Assembly: GCF_019925205.1 (NCBI RefSeq)
Contig: NC_083566.1
Coordinates: 32,054,001-32,118,000 of the forward strand
Reading direction: 5' to 3'
DNA: 64,000 nucleotides
Origin: Metopolophium dirhodum
Lineage: Eukaryota; Arthropoda; Insecta; Hemiptera; Aphididae
The translations under genes and the position numbers were made by a program. This document shows, piece by piece, positions 38,301 to 50,200 of this stretch (the stretch's first letter is position 1; each line of letters starts with the position of its first letter). The notes below the pieces were generated by a model. That model saw only the letters and a list, made by a program, of their open reading frames with translations. It was not told the DNA's origin and searched no databases.

Positions 38301-41300
38301 ACAACAAAGTATATTGGAGGTATAAAAATTATTGCACTGATGCTCTGAACGTTCAGACATTTAACTGTATGAAAATTGTTGCAGATGGTTAGATTAGCTG
38401 CTCAAGGAGGAAATAGAAATTTGGATATTGCTCCATTGGTCGTTTTTAATTATTTTATAAACCGCTGTAAACAAAATTTGCATATATGTTTGTGCTTTAG
38501 TCCAATTGGATCAAGTTTTAGGAACCATCTGAGACTGTATCCGTCTTTGGTCAGTTGTTGTACAATTGATTGGTTCAAAGATTGGCCAGATGATGCATTA
38601 CAAATGGTAGCATTTAAGTATTTGAAAGACGTTAATCTTTCTGAGAAAATTAAAAATTCTGCTGTTACTGTTTGTCAACGTTTTCATGTCGACGCTAGGT
38701 AGGGATTGTGTGAATTAAATACATATATAAAACAAATAAATAAGTAACTATGCTCTATTACAGAAGATTGTCATTGGAATTCTATTCTGCAACACGGCGT
38801 CGTACGTATGTTACATCGGCATCATATTTGGATTTAATTAAATCGTACACGGATTGCACTAATCGTAAGCAAAAAGAAATTATGGAAGCAAAAATGCGAT
38901 ATGTAGGTGGCTTACAGGAACTTGAGTATGCCACATTACAAGTAAGCCAGATGAAAGAAGATTTGTTTAAGCTTCAACCTCAGCTTCAACAAGCTCAAAA
39001 AGATACAGAAGAAATGATGGTTATGATTTCTCGTGAGACAGTAGAAGTTGAAAAAGCAACCGCTCGAGTACAAGAAGATGAAAAAGTAGCAAATGTTCAA
39101 GCCGAAGCGGCTAATGAATTAAAAACAGAATGTGAAGCTGATCTTGCATTAGCTATACCGGTTTTAGAAGGTATATTCATGTCTTATAATACTATATTGT
39201 AATATCAGTTAAATTATTGTTATATATACTCAATTCATTAAATAAAATAATAATTATTCAAACGTATAAAAATTAGTGTTTTAAAAAAGTGTAAGTTATT
39301 ATAATAGTTATGATATTCACTATATTTTAAATTATAAAGAGTATACTTATGGTAAATGACTCGAAGCTACTCGACGCTCAACCTCCTTGGCGCAAATCGG
39401 TGTTCAGTGCTGTATCATTATTATAATTTATATAGAAAACTAACAATTTTGAATTTAACAATTAATATTACTATGTAGAATAAGATATGATATTTCTATG
39501 TATTTTAAATGAATTAATTCAAACCAATCGTACATTCATTTATAGATGCAATTGATGCTTTAAATACTCTAAAACCAACTGATATAACATTGGTTAAGTC
39601 TATGAAAAATCCTCCTGAAATGGTGAAAACTGTTATGGCAGCAGTATGCGTAATGAAAGGCGTCTCGCCAGATAAAATCCCCGATCCAAATAAGCCAGGA
39701 CAAAAGGTAATATTTAATTTTACTTCTCCACAATTCACAAATATACATAGGTATAGTAAAATATGAAAAATGTATTTATTAGATACTCGATTATTGGGGA
39801 CCTAGTAAACGTATTTTGGGTGATATCAATTTTCTGCAAAGATTAAAGGAATACGATAAGGATAATATACCTTCTCAAATTATGGCAATTATTCGGAAAA
39901 CATATCTTCCTGATCCTAATTTTAAACCACCAATTGTAGCTAAAGCATCTAGTGCTGCAGAAGGTCTGTGTAAGTGGATTATCGCATTGGACATGTATGA
40001 TAAAGTAATCAAAGTTGTGGCACCGAAAAAAGAAAAACTTGAAATAGCTAATGCAGAGTATGAAGCAACAATGGCGATATTGGAAGAAAAACGAAATGAA
40101 GTGAGACAGTTACAGGAAAGATTAGATTCTCTTAAAGACCGATTGGAAGAGACTGTGTTGAATAAAGAGAAATTACTTGCAGAAGTTGCATTATGTGAAA
40201 GCAAGTTAATTAAAGCAGAAAAACTTATAGGTTGGTATCCAACTCAAAATACCGTTCATAATCAAATATGTATTTATAAATTAATAAACCTAATTAAAAA
40301 TTGTTCAGGAAGTCTAGGTGGTGAAAAACATCGTTGGGCCTTACGAGCGGAAGAACTCCAGACTAATTATGATTGCATACCTGGTGATATTCTTATATCT
40401 TGTGGAATAATTGCGTATTTGGCTCCATTTACATTTAATTTCAGGTATTTGAATTAATCACGCCTAGATTATGTTCCTGAAAACAATTTTAATTTTATTT
40501 TGTAGATCCTCAATAATAAATGATTGGAAAATATTGTGCAATGATTTAAAGATTCCAAGTTCAGATAGTTATAGTTTAATTGAAGTTTTAGGCGTTCCGA
40601 CTAAAATCCAAAATTGGACTATTAATGGATTACCATTAGATTCATTTTCGATCGATAATGCCATCATTATGGATGGCTCACAAAGATGGTCGTTACTGAT
40701 TGACCCTCAAGGTCAGGCACATAAATGGATTAAGACGTTGGAAAAATATAATGACATCATTATTATTAAGTTAACTAATCCAAATTATATGAAAAGTATC
40801 GAGCTTGGTATTGAAGAAGGGAAGCCAGTATTAATTGAAAACGTACTAGAAGATTTAGATTTGCCTTTAGACCCAATATTATTGAAGCTGGCGTATAAAC
40901 AAGGTGATTATATAATATCGGTTTATGTTATGATGTAAAAAAAAAATTGTGTGACGTTCAGTGTATGTTGGATTAATTTGTTTATTTTATGACAGGAGTT
41001 AGTTAAAATAGTTACAATCAAAAATCAATTAATATTTTATGATTGTTAATAATATGATATATTTACAAAACAGAAATCAAGATTGTGGATAACATGTTTG
41101 TTAATTCTAGAATTGTATATAATATATTTAACATAGCATGAGTGTGATCAAGCTTACCTACATGTAATTAAATTAATTGTCATAATTTTAACTTATAGGA
41201 AAGTCAATGTATATAGCACTTGGAGATAATATCATCGAGTTCAATCCGAAATTTCGATTGTACATCACATCAAAACTTAGAAATCCACATTATTTACCAG

Positions 41301-44300
41301 AAATATTTAACAAAGTTACCGTTATAAATTTTGCATTGACCGTAGAAGGTCTAGAAGACCAATTATTGGGAATCGTTGTCGCCAAAGAACGGTAAACATA
41401 CTCAACAATAATATATATTTTATGTGGTAAATATTAAATAAGTATCAAATTTGATACAGACCAGATCTGGAGTCAAAAAGACAACAATTAATTGTTGAGG
41501 GTGCTGAAAACGTTAAAGCTTTGTTAGACGTCGAAAACAATATTCTGCAAATTCTTTCAGCCCCGGGAAACATTTTAGAAGACGAAAATGCGGTTGACGT
41601 TTTAGATAATTCTAAGGTAAATATTAATAAATGGAAATTAAATTACTTATTAAATATTACAATGATGGATTATATTACCTAGGTATTAGCTAAAGAAATA
41701 ACCCGCAAACAAGCGGCTTCAGTGGAAACTGTTGCAGTTCTTGATCAATTTCGTTTACAATATAAACCAATCGCTGAACACTGTTCTATACTTTATTATT
41801 GTATTACTGATTTGCCAAATATTGATCCAATGTATCAATATTCATTATCTTGGTTCATCAATATTTTTATTATGACTATTGAAACGGCGTGAGTAAACTT
41901 TCATCTGAACACATATTATATCAATTACTATTTATACTTACACACATAGGTACTCACATAAATTACATTAATTTTATAATCTGGTATGTACCTTCCATCT
42001 ATATATATTATAAGAGTAAAATATAGTGAATTGTTAATTTAGAAATAAATCAAAAATTATTCGAATACGCCTAGAAGCTCTGAAAGAAACTTTTACTTAT
42101 AATTTATATGCCAACGTATGCCGGTCATTATTTGAAAAGGATAAGATGTTGTTTTCTTTCATTATGTGCACTACAATAATGCTGTAAGTGGTAATAATTA
42201 CGTTGTGTTTATTTTAATGTTAATGACGTTTAATAACGTTGATTGTTATAGTGCTGAAAACAAAATTGACAAGCAAGAACTAATGTTTCTTATTACTGAT
42301 GGTATTGATCTTAAAAACAATGTTCTTAATCCTGGACCAAATTGGTTTCATGATAAAAGTTGGAATGAGATATGTCTTTTGGATGAACTAAATGCGTACC
42401 ATGGTATAAATAGATTTTAATATACGATTTTGGTATAATAGTACTGTATTGCTACGATTTGATTATTTCAGGCATAAAAGATGATTTTATAAGCAGGGTG
42501 GATGAGTGGAAAAACTATTGCGACATGACAGATCATGGAATTTTAAAATTCCCTAATCCTTGGTACGATAAATTAAGTGATTTTCAACGAATTCTCGTCA
42601 TACGTGCCATTAGGCCTGACAAGGTCATACCTGTTATAACCAGACTTATTGAAGTAGAACTAGGAGAAATGTTCATTCACCCACCACCATTTGACATAAA
42701 AAAATCCTATGGTGACTCAATTTGTCTGAGTCCACTTATATTTATCCTCTCACCTGGGGTAGATCCTATGGCGAGTTTGTTGCAGTTTGCCGACAAAATG
42801 GGTCAGACGGAAAGCCTTCAAAGCGTTTCGTTGGGCCAAGGACAAGTTAATAGAATATAAATACATTAATATATTATGATTTATGATATTAAATTAAATT
42901 AATTGTAAATATTCTAATACTAATTAAAGGGTCCTATAGCTGAATTGCTGATAAGAAACGCACAAAAAATGGGTGGTTGGGTATGTTTGCAAAACTGTCA
43001 TTTGGCTACCTCGTGGATGGGACAGTTGGAAGTGATTTGCGACTCGTTTGATATTTCCAACGTGAATAGTGAATTTAGATTGTGGCTTACCAGCTATCCA
43101 TCTGTCAAAGTAACATTATAATAATATTGTTAAAGGTTCATTTCCGGTGTACCTATATTATAATATTTTACGTTATGCAATTAATTTTAGTTTCCGGTGT
43201 CCGTGCTACAGAATGGTGTTAAAATGACTAACGAGCCGCCTACGGGCTTACAAGCTAATATGCTCCGGAGCTATCAGTCGTATCCCGTGAAAGATAAAAA
43301 CTTTTTTGAAGGATGTCCGGGTAAGGAACGGACATTCACAAAACTATTGTATGGTATTACATTTTTCCATGCCATTGTACAAGAACGGAGAAAATTTGGG
43401 CCAATTGGATGGAATATACCTTATGAATTTAACGAATCCGATTATTACATTTCTATTCAACAACTTCAAGTGCATATCTGTTTAGGAATATATCTTATGA
43501 GTTATTAATCAAATTATTTTTAGATGTATATTAATGAATTCGACGAAATACCATTCGAGGCCGTGACATACTTAACCGGAGAATGTAATTACGGTGGTAG
43601 AATAACTGACGATTGGGACAGGCGTACGATTAATACGATTTTGAATAAATTTTGCTGTCCGCAAGTAGTCGAAAACCCGTACTATTTGTTTTGTGACGTC
43701 GATCAGAAGTATGGAATCCCGTTTCGTGCCCACTACCATGATTTTATTAAACAAATAGAAGTAGGAAAAACAATTATAAAAATAAACTGTTTGTCGGTAA
43801 ACACGGGTCATTAATAAAAAATTCAAATTTTTTTTTTTATAGGAAATTCCAGTCGTCCACAGTCCAGAAGTGTTTGGGTTGCACATCAACTCGGGAATCA
43901 TCCGTGATTTACAGACCACGAAGTTACTGTTCAAATCATTCGTATCAGTAATGGAATACAGCGGCGGAACAGATGACTCTGATACGACAGATAAGGCACT
44001 GATAGCGACCGTGTCCGATATACTTACGAAGCTTCCGAATAATTTCGACGTAGAAGCAGCAACGATAAAATATCCCGTTATGTACGCAGAATCCATGAAT
44101 GCGGTCCTTATTCAAGAAATGGAACGTTTTAACGTACTATTGTCTGTGATTCGTAAAAGTTTACAAGACCTGATAAAAGCTATCAAAGGCGCTATTGTTA
44201 TGACGCCTGAACTAGAAACCATGGCCCTATCGCTATCCACGGCCAAATTCCCAGTTATTTGGTTGAAGTTTTCTTATCCAAGTCTTAAGTCCTTGGGAGG

Positions 44301-47062
44301 CTATATAACTAATTTTATTGAACGACTTAATTTCTTGCAAGTAAGCCGTGTTATGTGTGTAGCTTAAATGCTTATAACAATATTATAGTAGGGAAAAGAT
44401 AACGGTTTAGAACAAATGACAAATAACTTGTAGTAGTTACTTTTTAAAAATTTGATTAGACTGTTACTAAAAAAAAAAACAAAATAGGTAAGATAACTAT
44501 TTAAACAATTTTATTTAATTACCACGTATGTGTCATCTGTCTACGAGTATTATTACAAAATGTATTTAAAAAATGTTATAGTTTCGACCTACAATTTTAC
44601 AAAATAATATGTTAAAATCTACTATAATATACTTCTTGATTTTAATAAGTTTTGGACAAAATAATTTCTGCAGTGTTCCATAAGATTAATAGATTTAATA
44701 AATTTTTATATATAATATTTAATAGCTCACTTAAAAAAATATTTTGTGTTTTTTGAATTTTAATCTGTGTAGTTACTAAATATTTTGGTTTTGGGAAATG
44801 AAAATACATAATACGTATCAACTAACAAGATAGGTAAATACTATATGCTTATTATTTTTGAATAACATACACAAATAAAACATTATTTGTAAGTAAATTG
44901 GATTAAATATCTAATAATAAACCAAGTTGTTATTTACTGAAAAGTAAAAGAGACGAGTTAGAAAAAATCAATCTGTGAGCGTGGTAAATTCTTAATTTCT
45001 AAACGTATTTTTTAATACAACGTAATAAACTATAGTTCTGTATTATACAATTTAAAAATAATTATTTGGTAACTTTCTATTTTGGTACCTTTTTTAGATT
45101 CTGAGCGGAGTAGTGTATTGATTTTACAACATGAATTTACAAACAGTTTTGACTCTTTTTGAGCTATCGATAGCCATAATAATTTTTTCAAATGTTGTAA
45201 ATTATTTTTTTTAACTATTAAATTTCCAAGTGACTTTTCTCTTCACATCTCCACGTCTTGTATATGTATTCTTTTGCACAAATGTTAATTGTAAATACCA
45301 TTACAGATTGTATATAATCCAATAAATGTTTAAAAGAAAACAACTATTAAATTTGATTATTTCTACAAATATGCTAGGCTGACACAACGTGTCCGCTCAT
45401 AATTATTTTTCGTATACAATGATTTATCATTGAATTCCAATATAACACATCCATTACAATGACGTGCTCGACAACTACTGTATTGCAGAGCAGTACCCAC
45501 TTGTCCACCTTTTAGATTCTGAGCGGAGCGATGAATGTGTTTTTGTTTTTTGTTGTCTCGTTTATATTGAAAAGTACCGCAAGTTAAATAACTTTGACTT
45601 CCCAAACTTATGTTTTGATTAATAGTTATAATTGTATTTGAAGTATCATATATTAAATATTTACGTTATACCTATTACACAAATAATCAAAATTAAAATA
45701 GAACCTATAAAGTTAATCTAGATTAAAATAATCAAATTAATACAGTTTTCTTGTTGTTGGTAAAGCATTCTTGTGGATGGGTAAATTTAAAACAATTTAT
45801 TTTGTTGAAAACGATATTTGTTATATTATTTTGGTGGTAGAATATATAGGTATAAGGACAACGGAAACAACAAAAAGCAAGCTCTTAGACGTTTACGAAA
45901 CATTAACTTTCTCCGGACAGCTTTGCACTGCACCGTATTGTTCTAAAATAAATACACGATACATAAATTGTAGCTGACGGATAAGTAAAATATTTTTAGA
46001 TTAAAGTTAAACGTTTGGAATAGGTACCTTACAATGAGAGACTTTAATATTCTCTTTTTATTAGTTTAATGCAACTTGCCGGATACTTTTATTACCCTTT
46101 TATATTCCTGTCGTTAGTTTAGGTTAAAACAGAAGTTTTTCGTGTGTGAATTAAAGTCAGTGATATAGTCATACAAATACCATATTAAATACATACATAT
46201 ATAATATATGCATATTATACATACATACGCATATGCATAAATATTAAATATATTTGCACATTGTTATAAACAATGAATTTAAGCTGCACATCGTCATTTT
46301 ACTACATTGTCTAATTGTCTAAGTATATTACTTACTCGTCGACACATTGAAATAGAAAAATATTTGTTGTTATTGTTTAGTTGATTAATTGTATTTTTTT
46401 AAATTATTTTAGATTTGGTACGACGAAGGTATACCCGATAATGTCTGGCTCAGTGGACTATTTTTTACTCAAGCATTTCTTACCGCGGTGATGCAAAACT
46501 TTGCTCGACGTTATACCATACCTATAGACCAATTGTGCTTTGATTTTCATGTACAACACTCTGATAAAGTCAACGAACCTCCTGTGGATGGGGTGTATTG
46601 TTACGGTCTATTTATAGATGGAGCTCGTTGGGATATGTCTAAGTACGTTATTTTTGAATCAACTATGTAGCGTGACGTAGAACGATTCACCTATTGAATT
46701 ACAAACCCATTAAAAGATTAAGTCATTTAAGATATTATTAAATAATTGATATAATAGATGATATAATATATGTTGATGGGTAATATTTAAATATAATTTG
46801 TAGGATGGTACTGGAGGAACAATTGCCGAAAGTATTAACGGATGTGTTACCGTTAGTATGGTTTTTACCTACAAGAAAATATGAGTTGATCAAAGGTAAT
46901 AGATATACATGCCCAGTGTATAATACATCAGAGAGAAAAGGAGTTTTATCTACAACGGGACATTCTTCTAATTATGTTTTATCGATGTTTCTCGATACAA
47001 ATCGAAAACCCTCTCATTGGATTTACCGTGGAGTAGCTCTGATATGTCAACTGAATGATTAA
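20340..47062 (+). CDS. Axonemal dynein heavy chain, DNAH3-like, complete
   Basis: Motor subunit of a single-headed inner-arm axonemal dynein; it uses ATP to move along doublet microtubules. Fifty exons with GT...AG introns join without a frame break into 12027 nt (4008 aa), the normal length for the DNAH3/DNAH7/DNAH12 group. P-loops are GPAGTGKT (AAA1, about aa 1328), GNPFGGKT (AAA2, about 1609), GPSGTGKS (AAA3, about 1962) and GVGGSGRQS (AAA4, about 2325). The stalk lies at about 2524-2863, and the protein ends in the family-typical C-terminal cap with ...RGVALICQLND. The AAA1 Walker B is CFDEFN. Sequence phrases resemble DNAH3 most (for example GEISLYS in AAA1). In insects such dyneins serve sperm flagella and chordotonal cilia; which of these applies here is inference. 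Introns 5, 6, 12 and 48 are long and hold transposon debris. Exons are listed in the domain entries. The gene converges with a minus-strand gene 168 bp beyond the stop. Confidence 0.95.
21726..21742. repeat. Homopolymer of 17 G in dynein intron 5
   Basis: An uninterrupted G run about 80 nt after the exon-5 donor. Similar runs occur at 25060-25072 (13 G, intron 6) and 61243-61254 (12 G). It could form a quadruplex in RNA or DNA, and is also a likely place for sequencing length error. Confidence 0.8.
22093..22205. mobile_element. 113-bp hAT-type MITE in dynein intron 5
   Basis: It begins CAGAGCCGGTCTTAAG and ends ATAAGACCAGCTCTG (about 14-bp inverted ends, one mismatch). The flanking octamers TACCACTT (22085-22092) and TACTACTT (22206-22213) match at 7 of 8, as for an old hAT duplication. 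A remnant of the GTCAGCGCAC-type MITE follows at 22214-22310. Confidence 0.75.
22470..23585. mobile_element. Degenerate retroelement-like insertion in dynein intron 5
   Basis: It opens with CTAGCTGATCCCGTGCACTT and closes with GATTAGCGCGTTCAAACAAA, a short (AAAC)n-like run and CTTTATATATTAGTATAGAC. These two ends recur together in many insect genomes, flanking transposon-derived sequence. I cannot assign the family. The 64-codon minus frame inside (23318-23512) shows no domain. Confidence 0.5.
25809..27239 (+). repeat. Full copy of the dispersed 1.43-kb repeat (dynein intron 6)
   Basis: It starts TTAGATTCTGAGTGGAACGA and ends CCACTTACCCACCTTTTTTT, and is nearly identical in order and length to 61359-62789. 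It has a subterminal inverted motif: GATTCTGAG near the left, CTCAGAATC near 27120. Inside there is a two-fold duplication with a period of about 525 bp (26148-26410 versus 26673-26940, and 26420-26600 versus 26945-27040). No frame of note, so it is non-autonomous or non-mobile. The class is unresolved. Confidence 0.85.
34119..35242 (+). other. Dynein heavy chain: AAA1 motor site (exons 20-23)
   Basis: Exons 34119-34398, 34486-34725, 34789-34954, 35019-35242. Exon 20 carries LVITPLTDRCY and the Walker A GPAGTGKT, followed by VVFNCSE. Exon 21 has FFKGLASSGAWVCFDEFNR (Walker B), VLSVVAQQI and ITMNPGYAGR. Exons 22-23 have FRTVAMMVPDY, SEQLSLQPHYDYGMRAVKA and LLRSILDVNLPKF. All residues expected for the main ATPase site are present. 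The codon for Gly in HYDYGM is split G/GT across intron 22; a reading that ignores this intron would wrongly append an MVQEK tail. Confidence 0.95.
35299..36594 (+). other. Dynein heavy chain: AAA2 module (exons 24-27)
   Basis: Exons 35299-35597, 35675-35861, 35919-36148, 36208-36594. Exon 24 carries MMVVRHGFMLVG, the P-loop GNPFGGKTS and the LYGYFD motif. Exon 25 has RKWLIFDGPIDTVWIENLN and LDDNKKLCLSSGE. Exon 26 has ASPATVSRCGIIYLDP. These are the expected AAA2 signatures. Confidence 0.94.
36653..37901 (+). other. Dynein heavy chain: AAA3 module (exons 28-31)
   Basis: Exons 36653-37190, 37247-37452, 37510-37660, 37723-37901. Exon 28 has GPSGTGKS, FTTQTSANFTQE, GVYGPPSGK, the Walker B VIFVDDMNMP and QPPIELLRQFFDHGYW. 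Exon 29 has the HYLFNIRDISKV motif, and exon 30 has LWVHEVMRVFYDRLID. AAA3 nucleotide binding looks intact. Confidence 0.94.
37965..38698 (+). other. Dynein heavy chain: AAA4 module (exons 32-33)
   Basis: Exons 37965-38319 and 38385-38698. The P-loop is GVGGSGRQS. The usual FLF-x-D-x-QI segment reads FLFAEGQIKED, so the position commonly Asp is Glu-Gly here, a mild deviation. NSGELPNLF, SPIGSSFRNHLR and LVSCCTIDWF follow as expected. Confidence 0.93.
38764..40230 (+). other. Dynein heavy chain: stalk and microtubule-binding tip (exons 34-36)
   Basis: Exons 38764-39170, 39546-39706, 39783-40230. Exon 34 gives coiled coil 1, rich in Gln/Glu/Lys heptads from RYVGGLQELEYA onward. Exon 35 and the start of exon 36 form the microtubule-binding tip (LVKSMKNPPEMVK, LDYWGPSKRILGD). 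The rest of exon 36 is coiled coil 2, ending KAEKLIG. Lengths of both coils match the family. Confidence 0.93.
40231..40308 (+). other. Dynein intron 36: 78-bp, stop-free and in frame
   Basis: The intron has GT...AG ends and is 26 codons long with no stop in the dynein frame, so retention would add 26 residues (beginning WYPTQNTVHN) between the end of coiled coil 2 and SLGGEKHRW at the start of AAA5. In homologues these two segments are directly adjacent, so splicing is the expected main outcome. Confidence 0.8.
40309..47062 (+). other. Dynein heavy chain: AAA5, AAA6 and C-terminal cap (exons 37-50)
   Basis: Exons 40309-40444, 40506-40903, 41199-41391, 41460-41616, 41683-41888, 42043-42183, 42252-42403, 42472-42845, 42930-43109, 43191-43469, 43524-43760, 43843-44340, 46413-46642, 46804-47062. 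Landmarks are GLPLDSFSIDNAI and LLIDPQGQAHKWI (AAA5), LRNPHYLPEI and LLGIVVAKERP, YSLSWFINIF, RAIRPDKV, FILSPGVDPM and SLGQGQ (AAA6), and ITFFHAIVQERRKFGPIGWN and YLTGECNYGGR. The cap ends with GLFIDGARWDM, RKGVLSTTGHSSNYVLS and the final QLND. Intron 48 (44341-46412) is the only long one and contains repeat fragments. Confidence 0.94.
45097..45610 (+). repeat. Two fragments of the dispersed repeat, head after tail (dynein intron 48)
   Basis: A start TTAGATTCTGAGCGGAG at about 45097 is followed by an internally deleted copy that ends CCCACTTGTCCACCTTT near 45511. A new start, AGATTCTGAGCGGAGCGATG, follows immediately and is truncated by about 45610. The junction confirms both termini of the family. 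Confidence 0.75.
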
Positions 47063-47230
47063 AATTGGCTTTCTTACAATCAAAATAATGAATATTTACT
47101 CTGTAGGTACACATGTTATATATTTTATGAATTTAATATTTTAATTTCAGCATTAAAAAAACAGTATGATTATCATTGTTTTTTTTAAATATATAAAATA
47201 AATACATTTTTTACAAAAAAAAAATCATCA
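47063..47230. other. Convergent 3' region between dynein and the mucin-like gene
   Basis: 168 bp separate the two stop codons. For dynein, AATAAA lies at 47197-47202, followed by an A-rich run. For the minus-strand gene, two ATTAAA-type hexamers occur (complement at 47132-47137 and 47140-47145). If these are used, the two 3' UTRs overlap by roughly 80-100 nt. Confidence 0.55.
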
Positions 47231-50200
47231 TTAAAGCTTGTCAGAAGTGATCAATGGATTTGCATTGTTTTTTGCTCGTTCCTCACGTTCTATATTTTTA
47301 GCCTCGTCAATTATCCACGGATATATAATGTATACAAATTTTTCTGGATCTCCAAGTCTTGATGGTACGAGCCTCGCTACACTTTCTTTAGTTAGAGTCT
47401 GTTTCTCGATTTCGGGTTTGAGTAATTTTATAATTTTTTTTAACAAAACATGTATTTGTTCTTCATTTACCTTGTTTTTAAGTGCGTTTTGAGGATACAT
47501 GTGATTGTACCAGAGTTCTGAATCTTCAATAGATTGTGGAGTGTTTGGTGATTCCGTCATATACCGATCTTGATTGTACGTTGTTTTTCTAAATTTCGAA
47601 TCACCGGAAACTATATCAAGAGGTATTTTTCTCTGAACAGAGTTAAATTGATTTATCGGTGCCACTGTTGGTTTCAATGTGCTTCTTTTTGTCCCTTTTG
47701 TTGTGGTCGGAAAGTAAGTATTAATATTACCGTCTTTGTATGTATTTGATTTTTCAGTTGAAGTTGGTATATTCTGGCTTTGGTAATTATACATAGTTAT
47801 ATCAGATGGTAAATTATTTTGAACAGTTTTTATGGGTGTATCTGTGTTGAAAACGTTATGTGAAGGAATAAAAATTGTCGGTGTTGAAGATGAAATAGTT
47901 GATTCATCATCATGTATAGGAGTATTTGTGTTCTGTTTAATGTTTTTTATATACTTATTGGAATTAAATGTGATCTGTGGAGTTTTCTCAGTTTTAGTTT
48001 CTACTAATATTGTAGTTGTGATATTTTTAATATTCAGTGGTTGTAGATTTGTGGGCAATAATGAAGCGTAGCGTAAACTCGTTGATTGGATTTCATTGTT
48101 TTTATCAGTAGTACATTTTACATCTGGTAATTTGGTTGAAGAATAATATTTAAGTTGCGGCGGTGATGTTTTTTTATACGAAAATGTGGACGTTTCTGAA
48201 GTCGTAATAGATATTACCGATGAACGTGTTGACGAACTAATTAAATTATTAATGTTATCCTGCCCATTACTGACTGTAGTAAATTTCTTATCCGATTTAC
48301 CATTTATCTTTTGAACTGGAACGTTATATGATTTGGCGTGTATATCTGTTTCAGCTCTAGCCACAGAGGAGGATGTTGATATTTTGGTATCATTATTTTC
48401 ACATAATGGAGTTGAAAATATTGTAGTCGTTATTGTTGTTGGAAGTGTTGATAATGCATTTAAAACTTCGGGATTTCGTGTTGTTTCGGCCATTTCCGTT
48501 GATATTTCATTTTTGTTAATTATTGACGTTTTTAAAATATCAGTGGTGTACTTTTCGTTTGAATAGTGATGAGAATTTCGTGATTCATCCGGTCGGCTCC
48601 TTTTTTCAGAGGTATCCTGCTGATTTTTTTCACTGGTGGTAGTTGATGAATACGGTGTAACTGGTGTAGTTATTAGTTGTTTTGTGTTTGACAATGGCTC
48701 TTGTGTTGGGGAACGATGTAATAACATTTGATTTACTGTGCTAAATTCATCGGAGCTCAATGGAAGCTGTGAGACAGAGTTACTGTATGTTTCAGATTTA
48801 CTTGGTTCATGCGATATAGTGAACAGTGGAAGAGTAGAAACTAGATATGTTTTTGGAAAATTAACTGTATCTAATGGCATAGTTGTGTTGAAATCAGTAA
48901 AAAAAGTTGACGGTTGAAGGTCTTGAACTTCGTGAGATCTAGTCGTTTGATTTTGTTCTGCAGTTAATGTGTTTGGAAGATCGTCCGCAGTAAGATGGTC
49001 ATGTAATTTTCTATCCATTTTTGAATTTGGTTGTTCAATTTTGTCGTCTTTTATTTGATAAATTTTTATTGGATCTACCAGGTTAAGTCCTATCGGCGAT
49101 GTGTGATCAAAATCATCTTTATTTTGGTTTAATATTTGTTCAGAGGTATGTAATACCTTGTCATGCTTTTGTATCACTTCTTGGTTACCTGGAGGAATGG
49201 AATTTGGGACATTCATTGTTTTTTTAATTTCAGGCTCATTATTTATTAGCGTTGGGCTCATAATTCCTGGAACGTTTGTATACCCAACTGGGAATTGGGT
49301 ATGTAAAGGTCCCAAAAACCGATGGTGGTATTCATCTTTTTTATACGGTACTTGTCCGACGGGAAGTAGATGAGTTGTTGCATCATAGGGTAATGGAATA
49401 TAACTCGAATAAATTGATGGTTGGTAAAATGGGTTGACGAGGAATGGATAAATTGACAGAGTCGCGATATGGTCATCGTCTAGCATATTAATTTGAGAAG
49501 TGCTCGTTCGACTTTTCTTTGCAATACGTTGTATGTTTGTTGGTTCGGTGGGTGACTGGATATTTGTACTATATCTTTCAATTAATTTTTCTATCCACGC
49601 CCGGAGAATCTTTTCTTCAAATTCTGAAAAATAATTTGTAAGCTTATTAAGTAACACACTATATTATTGTTAATGAAATTATTACAAAAGCTAATAATAT
49701 TATCGATAATAATAACATGGTAGTGAATTAATATTATAACATTGCCACAATATGAATTTCTTTAAGTATCTACATAGTTAATTTAATATCTAACCTAATA
49801 TTGAATTTTGATCAAAATTAACATGGAAAAAAACGAGAAAGTGGATGTCACTCTGCTATACAGTAGGTTACAAGTGGGTCACTGTTATGGATAGTATATT
49901 GGTATTAAATTTGAATTCAAGGATATAATATCATTGTAAACGAAAAAACGGTTCTGAGCGGAGACGGTTTGTCAGTAAAGGATGTTTTATGTTATATTTA
50001 TATTGTAATTACATATCATTAATACAGTAGACAGTAAGTTGAATTAATATTATAAAATTACAAAAAATAACTAAAATAGTTATTCTTGGTTATTAAATAT
50101 GTAATTTTGTTCAAATTTTAACATTAAATAACTATAAAAAAAATCTGTGTTTATGTATATTTTTAGATTTTTTGGTTACATATTTAACTACTTACAAGCA

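Noticed and set aside
47238..49373. Plus-strand frames antisense to the mucin-like exon
   Set aside because: They are shadows of the 797-codon minus-strand frame; their Val/Ser-rich products reflect its Thr/Ser codons read in reverse.
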